DNA from: Rhizobium sp. Root1203
GTDB lineage: Bacteria; Pseudomonadota; Alphaproteobacteria; Rhizobiales; Rhizobiaceae
Direction: 5' to 3'
NCBI RefSeq assembly: GCF_001424945.1
Contig: NZ_LMCW01000012.1
Location: forward strand, 616,398 to 680,397
Length of the DNA: 64,000 nucleotides
A program made the translations under genes and the position numbers. Below the pieces are notes generated by a model. It saw only the letters and a program-made list of their open reading frames with translations. It was not told where the DNA came from and did not search any database. The first letter of the stretch is position 1, and the number at the start of each line of letters is the position of its first letter. Of this stretch, positions 58,681 through 64,000 are shown piece after piece.

Positions 58681-59733
58681 ATGTTCGATACCGTAAAGTT
58701 GTTGGCCCTCGGCACCGCTGTCCCTCCAAACGTCATCGATCAACGCGAAGCTGCTCTAGCATCCCACGCAGCATTTTCGTCCAGATTTGGCGACTTCGAC
58801 CGGTTGGCGAAGGTGTTTGAAAGTTCCGGAATTCGACGGCGCTATGGGGTGCGCCCCATCGATTGGTATCTCGAAACCCCTGGTTGGACGGATAGAAATC
58901 AAGCCCACATCGAAGGCGGGTGTGCGTTGTTCGTTGCTGCGGCGACGAAGGCCCTCAACTCCGCAGGGCTCGTAGCCGCCGATGTCGATACTATTGTCAC
59001 GGTCTCGTCGACGGGCATTGCCACGCCAAGTCTTGAGGCGCGCGTCGCGTCGCAGATGGGGTTTCGTTCCAACGTCGAGCGGGTGCCCGTCTTCGGGTTA
59101 GGATGCGCGGGAGGCGTTTCCGGCCTTTCGATCGCATCGCGATTGGCCGCATCTCGCCCCGGATCGCTCGTCCTTCTTGTCGCGGTGGAGACCTGCACGC
59201 TGGCCTTTCGCATGGATAAGCTCACCAAGGCTAATATCGTCGCAACCGCGTTGTTTGGCGACGGGGCTGCGGCATGCGTACTCCGCGCGACGGATGCCGG
59301 CATCGCCGAAGTCGAGATGAGTGGCCAGCATACATGGCCGGACACACTTGACATTATGGGCTGGAGCGTCGATCCGGAGGGGCTGGGAGTGATATTCGAC
59401 CGCGCAATCCCACCATTCGCCGAGGCCAACATTCGTCCGGCGGTTTGCTCTATACTCGGACGATCAAACCTCTCGATTGACGATATTGACCGCTTTGCAT
59501 TTCATCCAGGCGGCGCGAAGGTGGTTGACGCACTTGAAGCCGCGCTCGCCCTTGGTCAAGGGACACTAAATCACGAGCGCGATATCCTTGCTGACTTTGG
59601 AAACATGTCGTCCCCAACAGCGCTGTTCGTCCTCGAACGTCTGGTCAAAGTTGGCCTGCCGCGACGAATTCTCTTAACCGCACTGGGACCCGGATTTACC
59701 TTGAGTTGCGTCTCATTGAGGGCGACCGCGTGA
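58681..59733 (+). CDS. type III polyketide synthase (chalcone-synthase-like)
   Basis: This is a 350-residue homodimeric type III PKS that condenses malonyl-CoA onto an acyl starter. The catalytic triad is complete: Cys142 in GLGCAGGV, His275 in FAFHPGGAKV and Asn308 in GNMSSPT. Length and motifs fit the bacterial alkylpyrone/alkylresorcinol group, of which Bacillus BpsA is a member. It overlaps the next gene, an isoprenylcysteine-methyltransferase-like protein, by 4 bases (GTGA); the same pairing (BpsA-BpsB) makes methylated alkylpyrones in Bacillus. The frame is intact, in contrast to its two neighbours. The product is unknown. Confidence 0.9.
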   Translation: MFDTVKLLALGTAVPPNVIDQREAALASHAAFSSRFGDFDRLAKVFESSGIRRRYGVRPIDWYLETPGWTDRNQAHIEGGCALFVAAATKALNSAGLVAADVDTIVTVSSTGIATPSLEARVASQMGFRSNVERVPVFGLGCAGGVSGLSIASRLAASRPGSLVLLVAVETCTLAFRMDKLTKANIVATALFGDGAAACVLRATDAGIAEVEMSGQHTWPDTLDIMGWSVDPEGLGVIFDRAIPPFAEANIRPAVCSILGRSNLSIDDIDRFAFHPGGAKVVDALEAALALGQGTLNHERDILADFGNMSSPTALFVLERLVKVGLPRRILLTALGPGFTLSCVSLRATA

Positions 59734-60226
59734 ATTTGTCCACTCTGTTGTTGGCTGCGGTGACGGTTGAGCGGTTGGGCGAGCTGTGGCTGGCTCGGCG
59801 CAACTCACTTATCTTGATGTCGCGAGGAGCCATCGAAGTTGGCGCAAGTCACTACCCGCTGATCGTTATGCTGCATGCTTTTTGGCTCCTAGGGCTGTGG
59901 GTGATTGCCTGGGATGCACCTGCTCAATTGCCCTGGGTCGGTTTGTTTGGGGTCCTACAGGTCCTGCGCTTCTGGACGCTGTCAACAATCGGCAGACGCT
60001 GGACGACGCGCATCATTGTCGTGCCAGTGAGAAACTCGTTTCGATCGGTCCCTATCGCTTCGTGCGACACCCGAACTACATCGTCGTGGTAGGCGAGATC
60101 GCGGTGTTGCCGCTAAGCCTTGGGCTGCCGATCTATGCCTTGATCTTCTCGACTGCCAACGCGCTTATCCTCACTATCCGGATCAGGACAGAGAACGCCG
60201 CACTGTCTGGATTGGGATCGGACTGA
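59730..60226 (+). pseudogene. isoprenylcysteine carboxyl methyltransferase-like gene with a one-base frameshift
   Basis: The gene encodes a ~165-residue membrane methyltransferase of the ICMT type, probably O-methylating the PKS product. Frame 1 runs from the GTG at 59730 through the helices to RRWTTRIIVVP near 60026. The conserved C-terminal part GPYRFVRHPNYIVVVGEIAVLPL then continues in another frame to the stop at 60226. One missing G at about 60026-60028 (ccagtgag for the expected ccaggtgag) explains the shift exactly. It is either a recent inactivation or a sequencing error. Confidence 0.75.
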
Positions 60227-60285
60227 GCCTAAATGTTTGGCCTTTGCAACGCGCGGCACATCAGGCTGATGATCGTTATGCCACG

Positions 60286-60779
60286 TTAGCCCACCGTCAT
60301 CCGTCGAAGAACATCCGTTTTCCAGTAAAACTGGTGAATCAATACCCCCAGAACGTGAGCGCCGAGCACCGCCCATAGGATTACCTTCAGAATGTCGGCA
60401 TGAACCCCGCCTAAGCTGTCGAAGCCCAGATAGTAAGAGGCCATTCCCGTCACCGGCATCGCCAGGAGAAGGGCATAGAGGACAACGTGCGCGAATTTGG
60501 CGGCCAAGCGGAAGATGGCGGGTTCTCTCGATGAAGAAGGTGGCGCACCTTGGTAGAGCCGAAGACCAAGACGCAGAACCACAAGAAGCAATATAGCAAT
60601 GCCAACGTAAGCATGAATGTTGGCGCTGGCGATCTGATCAGCGGTTGCCGAGCCGTTTCGCCTCATGCTTCGATGCCATTCATTCATGCCATCGGGCAGC
60701 AGGAGATTGAAGAAGACGAGCGCCGCCGTCAACCAATGAAGGATGCGAATGGAGCTGTACCTCTGTCGGTGTCATCCAT
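60286..60779 (-). pseudogene. cytochrome b561-type gene with a two-base frameshift near its start
   Basis: This is a di-haem cytochrome b561 homologue of about 165 residues with four membrane helices. His ligands are visible in NIHAYVG, FAHVVLYA and LGAHVLGVL. The expected start (MDDTDR then YSSIRILHWL) is split: the ATG at 60779 opens a frame that shifts by 2 bases at about 60761-60764, where CT is duplicated on the plus strand. The intact frame begins only at a TTG at 60732, after the first haem His, so that form is probably not functional. No ribosome site precedes the ATG, because a perfect palindrome occupies that place. Confidence 0.7.
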
Positions 60780-60814
60780 GATACGGTCGATCGACGGTGT
60801 CGATCGACCGTATC
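60780..60814. repeat. perfect 16-bp inverted repeat with 3-base spacer
   Basis: gatacggtcgatcgac, ggt, gtcgatcgaccgtatc. It lies 27 bases past the cupredoxin stop and directly abuts the ATG of the b561 gene. It could be a terminator stem without T-run, an operator, or the trace of an inserted element. Confidence 0.85.
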
Positions 60815-60841
60815 AGTTGTCGTTTGGCTTTTGGTTTGTCG

Positions 60842-61270
60842 CTAGTTGGTCACCGACAATGTGGCGTGCATACCCGCCTCGTAGTGACCCTTGATATTGC
60901 AAATAAGCAGATACGCGCCCGGAGCGAGCTTGGCCTTCAACGTGCCATCCGCACCCGGCTTCAATTCGGACACCTCGCCCATGCTCTTCAAGCGCTTCTC
61001 GTCGATGCGCTGTTTTGCATCGATATAAGGGATCTTTTGATCGGCTGACTTCAGCTTGACCAGCACCATTTCATGCTCTTCAGTCATGGCGTCATTGTGG
61101 ACCGTGAAGGTCGTTTCGCCTGCCTTTACTGTCGATTGGTCAAGCGTCAACGTCATCGGGCCCCCGCCTTCTCCGCCCTCTACGACTTTGACGATGGTTG
61201 AGGCGAATGAGGGGGTGGCCATGCCGGCGACGACAATGGCCGCGACAATGGTGTGTCTGGTAAATCGCAT
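60842..61270 (-). CDS. exported cupredoxin
   Basis: This is a 142-residue exported blue-copper protein. A signal peptide (about residues 1-23, ending ATPSFA) precedes a beta-sandwich. Type 1 copper ligands are plausible: a His in the HNDAMTEEHEMVL segment, and Cys, His and Met in LICNIKGHYEAGM. Such proteins carry electrons in the periplasm. It lies just upstream of the cytochrome b561 gene on the same strand, so the two may once have formed a redox pair. Confidence 0.82.
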   Translation of the reverse strand: MRFTRHTIVAAIVVAGMATPSFASTIVKVVEGGEGGGPMTLTLDQSTVKAGETTFTVHNDAMTEEHEMVLVKLKSADQKIPYIDAKQRIDEKRLKSMGEVSELKPGADGTLKAKLAPGAYLLICNIKGHYEAGMHATLSVTN

Positions 61271-61609
61271 CTGGTGTTCACCTTGTGATTAGAGCAGCCC
61301 AGGCGCACGCATATAAGCCGATGCTGACAAAGAACTGAATATCGTCTCATTCACGGAGTGAGGACATCGACGATGGCCGGAAACGGCCGATTGCGGGCGT
61401 GAATATTCAGCGTGGGAACCTTCGAGAACTTTGAGTCAAGCGACGCTTCACGGAACCTCCAGGTTTGGAACGGCGAAATTAGAAGCGGGATGATGGATGA
61501 ACGCACCCTTGTAGCAAGGGAGCTCGGTGGTTCAATCCCCACTCGGCAGTTCCATTTTTCCTCAACAAAATCAGATAGCAAACTGGAACGGCGTCCGATT
61601 GCGCGCATC
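61271..61609. other. intergenic region with a tRNA-like remnant
   Basis: This gap between the cupredoxin start and the ligase stop has no convincing ORF. At 61466-61554 a tRNA-like fold can be drawn: ends tggaac / gttcca, an anticodon-like hairpin ccctt-gtagc-aaggg and a T-arm-like segment gtgg-ttcaatcc-ccac. The anticodon loop is irregular, so I regard it as a degenerate remnant at best. Confidence 0.3.
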
Positions 61610-62734
61610 TCACTCGATGCTGAAAACTGCGGCATTATCCTGGGCCTCGCGTAGGCCTTTGAACGACGCATGCCGCAGCTTCCCATCATGGGTCCAGACA
61701 CAATACTCGATCTCGGCAATGAGCGTCGGCTGTGCCCAGACGAGGTCTTTGCGGGCGCCGGCGTGCCCGACCGGCGGCGACTTCCGCTTCAGGCGATCAA
61801 GCATCTTCCGGAGTTGAAGGGCATCGCGCTCTTTGAAGCCCGTCCCGACCGATCCGACGTAGACCAAGTCGTTCCCCGTGCGCGCCGCGAGCATGAGACT
61901 GCCAATGCCGCCCCGCGCTGACACAGAGTGCTCGTAGCCAACGATCATGAAGCTATCGCTCTGGATGCACTTGATTTTCACCCAGTCGCCGAACCTGCCG
62001 GACCGATAGGCGCTATCTCGGTTCTTGGCGATGATCCCTTCGAGGCCATGGTCGGCTGCAGCCTTGAAAATTTCGCTGCCCTCGCCGTCAACCTCCTCAG
62101 AGAGCCGGATCGCGCCCTCCTCCCCACGCAGTAGCGATTCGAGGAAGAATCGCCGGGACGATAGCTCCATGCTCCGGATGTCGTGGCCGTCGAAGTAGAG
62201 ATGGTCGAAGACGTAGAGCATTGCGTCGCCGGCCGATAGCTTGCCGCCTCGCCCGCCGAGCGAGTTCTGCAATCTGCCGAAGTCGGGCCTCCCCTGCTCG
62301 TCGAGAACCACTGCCTCGCCGTCAAGGATTGCGGTCGCGACGCCGAGCTGTTTTGCAGCCTCGACGATACCCGGAAAGCGATGCGTCCAGTCATGGCCGC
62401 CTCGAGTGATCACGCGCACGCGCTGGGGCTCGATATGGACGGCAACGCGGTATCCGTCCCACTTGATTTCGTAGGTCCATTCCGGTCCCGTCGGCGGCCT
62501 CGCCTTCAGCAACGCCAGGCAAGGCTCAACACGTTCAGGCATCGGTTCGAATGGAAGATGCGGCTGCGCCGGATCGCGTGGCTTCCGTACACGGGTGCGA
62601 AGCGGCTTGTCGTCCGCAAGGAGAGGTTCGAGCGACGCATACGCAGGACCCTTTTGACATGCCGCAATTCGATACATGTCCGAGAATTGATTTTCGTCCA
62701 GATCCTCAAAACCCGAGACTTGACTCTTTCTCAT
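61610..62734 (-). CDS. ATP-dependent DNA ligase, LigD ligase-domain type
   Basis: This is a ~374-residue ATP-dependent ligase with only the ligase module of LigD: a nucleotidyltransferase domain with motif I EIKWDGYR (the Lys is adenylated), DGEAVVLDEQG and EGIIAKNRDSAY, then the OB-fold domain. The polymerase and phosphoesterase domains of full LigD are absent. The N-terminal ~70 residues have no domain I recognise. Rhizobia often carry extra LigD paralogues besides the chromosomal NHEJ system; no ku gene is seen nearby. Start uncertain: ATGs at 62776, 62734 and 62677 all lack a good ribosome site. Confidence 0.85.
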   Translation of the reverse strand: MRKSQVSGFEDLDENQFSDMYRIAACQKGPAYASLEPLLADDKPLRTRVRKPRDPAQPHLPFEPMPERVEPCLALLKARPPTGPEWTYEIKWDGYRVAVHIEPQRVRVITRGGHDWTHRFPGIVEAAKQLGVATAILDGEAVVLDEQGRPDFGRLQNSLGGRGGKLSAGDAMLYVFDHLYFDGHDIRSMELSSRRFFLESLLRGEEGAIRLSEEVDGEGSEIFKAAADHGLEGIIAKNRDSAYRSGRFGDWVKIKCIQSDSFMIVGYEHSVSARGGIGSLMLAARTGNDLVYVGSVGTGFKERDALQLRKMLDRLKRKSPPVGHAGARKDLVWAQPTLIAEIEYCVWTHDGKLRHASFKGLREAQDNAAVFSIE

Positions 62735-62837
62735 AAATTTAGAACATAAAGAGAACAAATGCCGAGGTTGCCACATACGCGGATGGGTGCCGCATTTCGG
62801 TCGCCCACTGACAACCTCCTACGACTGGACCACTGAC

Positions 62838-63149
62838 ATGCTCGATCGCCCTACACCCCGTACGCCATTCAGAAAATCCTTTGACGAGTGGTGGCATGCT
62901 CAAACACCGGAATTCCGCAGCAGGATGGATGATCGCGCTGGCTGGACCATTTTCCAAGCGGGTTACACTGCCGGTCAAAAGAAGGACGTTCGCCGGTTCA
63001 TCTACAAAGCCGGTCGTTTTCGCATCACCATCTGGGCAAAGAGCGCGACAGAAGCCAGGAAGGCCGCAATCATGGAGGCTGACGCTCGCGCTGCATTGAA
63101 GGGGTGGAAGCCTCCAGCCGGGGGATGGGTTTTGGAAAAGCTGACATGA
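62838..63149 (+). CDS. hypothetical small basic protein
   Basis: I do not recognise this 103-residue protein. It is basic and Trp/Arg-rich, with FDEWWHAQTPEFRSRMDD followed by an amphipathic region. Its stop overlaps the start of the next ORF (ATGA), a sign of coupled translation. It is divergent from the ligase gene. Confidence 0.5.
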   Translation: MLDRPTPRTPFRKSFDEWWHAQTPEFRSRMDDRAGWTIFQAGYTAGQKKDVRRFIYKAGRFRITIWAKSATEARKAAIMEADARAALKGWKPPAGGWVLEKLT

Positions 63150-63316
63150 GTGATCTCGACCGACCCCGACAGACAACCTCCGGCCCGCACGTGCACAGTT
63201 GCTCGACTGAAGAATGCGGCAAGTGGGGCGGCTTCGGTTTCGCGTCGGCCGCCAGCATCGAAACGCGTTGGTGGTGCTGGGAGCACTATCCGCACAAGGA
63301 AATGCCACGCAAATAG
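63146..63316 (+). CDS. hypothetical 56-residue Cys/His protein
   Basis: This small protein has possible metal-binding residues (HVHSC, EEC, WWCWEHYPH). It is translationally coupled to the previous ORF. Function unknown; small Cys/His proteins of this kind are common in phage-derived and other accessory regions. Confidence 0.4.
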   Translation: MSDLDRPRQTTSGPHVHSCSTEECGKWGGFGFASAASIETRWWCWEHYPHKEMPRK

Positions 63317-63342
63317 GCGACAAGTCTCGTCGCAGTTTCTGC

Positions 63343-63370
63343 TTGACGCCTCCGCCAAACGGGATACATT
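63343..63370 (+). promoter_or_regulatory. candidate sigma-70 promoter
   Basis: ttgacg (63343-63348), 16 bases, then tacatt (63365-63370). The spacing becomes 17 if the rhizobial cttgac form is used. Transcription would start near 63377 and run into the terminator at 63436-63468. Confidence 0.4.
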
Positions 63371-63376
63371 TTTGAA

Positions 63377-63468
63377 TATAACTCGGCTCTGACACTGACC
63401 ACGGATGTACTGGCAGTCATCGTCGAGACGCGAGGAAGGTCGGCACGAGGTTTCGTCCGGCCTTTTTC
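63377..63468 (+). ncRNA. candidate small RNA of ~90 bases
   Basis: A putative promoter ends just before this segment, and a terminator stem aaggtcgg / ccggcctt (63436-63443 and 63457-63464) with five T closes it. No ORF of note lies between. It could equally be the terminator region of the upstream 56-residue gene, so the call is tentative. Confidence 0.3.
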
Positions 63469-63496
63469 TTTGAGATATTAGCTGGTGGGGGTTCCG

Positions 63497-63748
63497 ATGA
63501 TTAAAGACATCTTGGCGGCGATTGGAGCGGTCAGCGGAACGTTCGCTTGTTTCGTCTTGTTCGTAGTTGATTTGCCCGCGTGGACCTTGGTCTTTCCATT
63601 CGCCTTGTCAGTTGGGTGTACTTGGCTGATCGCGCGAGATTCCTTTGACACCCGGCAAGAATCTTCTCCCAAACATACAGCAAGGCTATATACTTTCAGC
63701 GCCCGCCGAAGAGGATCTTCCAGTCCCATCCGAGGCGGCTTCCAGTGA
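63497..63748 (+). CDS. hypothetical small membrane protein
   Basis: This is an 83-residue protein with two hydrophobic segments (ILAAIGAVSGTFACFVLFVV and LVFPFALSVGCTWLIA) and a basic tail. GGTGGGGG precedes the ATG at 63497 and fixes the start. Unknown family. The 250 bases beyond it to the window edge hold an open frame from 63790 that I could not support as a gene. Confidence 0.45.
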   Translation: MIKDILAAIGAVSGTFACFVLFVVDLPAWTLVFPFALSVGCTWLIARDSFDTRQESSPKHTARLYTFSARRRGSSSPIRGGFQ

Positions 63749-64000
63749 GACTTCTGGGCCCGTCGGCTCCTAGAACATCCCAGGCGCCAATGTCCACGTC
63801 GAGCATTCATTATGTTCTGTCGCCGGTCGCCAAGTGGGGAGGTTTCAGCCTCTCTTTGGCATTTGCAGTTGAAATCAGCCCCGTTGCGTCAGCCCTATCC
63901 CCCGGGCTGTCGGAAAGGAGACGCGACGGCCACAGCGATCGAGCGGGCCATCGCCGCCTCTACAGCCAGCGTGCTTTGTCCTTCTGTATCAAGACCGAAG

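Noticed and set aside
61466..61554. A functional tRNA gene
   Set aside because: The anticodon loop does not have T33 in place and the T-arm carries an extra base; only remnant status is defensible.
63790..64000. An open frame running off the right edge
   Set aside because: No ribosome site or recognisable domain; too short to judge.

Overview
The window looks like chromosomal DNA of a Rhizobiaceae member close to Sinorhizobium/Ensifer. The reasons are the high G+C content, an exoR gene of the size and sequence type known from S. meliloti, an alpha-r14 (NfeR1/Smr14C-type) small RNA in the neighbourhood of tig, a class I phaC, and the alphaproteobacterial gene string argS-SPOR-nagZ-scpA-scpB-tatABC-serS-surE-pcm-nlpD with yajC-secDF close by. 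This assignment rests on recognition, not on a database search.

Layout. 0-8 kb: a small lipoprotein, PHA synthase (phaC), an O-methyltransferase, an exported L,D-transpeptidase-like protein, an NAD(P)-binding protein and a SulP transporter, followed by a non-coding block with a 142-bp palindromic repeat element. 8-19 kb: map, radC, a tyrosine phosphatase, sthA, a large radical-SAM protein, a SnoaL-like protein, tig, tRNA-Leu(TAG), and a DUF2157/GDYXXLXY pair. 18.6-19.8 kb: an NfeR1-like sRNA and two tiny DUF1127 proteins with their own terminators. 19.8-27 kb: a LysR regulator divergent from a GST and a three-domain PNPOx/ferredoxin-reductase/2Fe-2S fusion, then trmFO, and a 1-Cys peroxiredoxin/persulfide-dioxygenase-rhodanese pair. 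27-48 kb: mostly a minus-strand housekeeping series for protein export, envelope maintenance, chromosome condensation, translation and dNTP control. It includes a compact secDF/Mth938/squalene-synthase-like group that resembles mitochondrial complex I assembly factors. 48-57.5 kb: erpA, xthA, exoR, a FadL-type porin, valS, popZ and a second pcm-like gene.

57.5-64 kb is different in character. It has small unrecognised genes, a type III polyketide synthase followed by an isoprenylcysteine-methyltransferase-like gene with a one-base frameshift, a cytochrome b561 gene with a two-base frameshift next to a perfect 16-bp inverted repeat, a cupredoxin, a tRNA-like remnant, a ligase-only LigD homologue and small hypothetical proteins. 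I read it as an accessory, partly decaying segment.

How the genes work together. secDF/yajC and tatABC serve export. nagZ, the NlpD-like LytM protein, the SPOR protein and the L,D-transpeptidase-like protein act on or near peptidoglycan. scpAB and popZ serve chromosome organisation. exoR and the NfeR1-like sRNA are regulators known from symbiotic rhizobia. The PKS/ICMT/b561/cupredoxin group is the least ordinary gene set and the best candidate for further attention. I see no CRISPR array, no insertion sequence and no rRNA.
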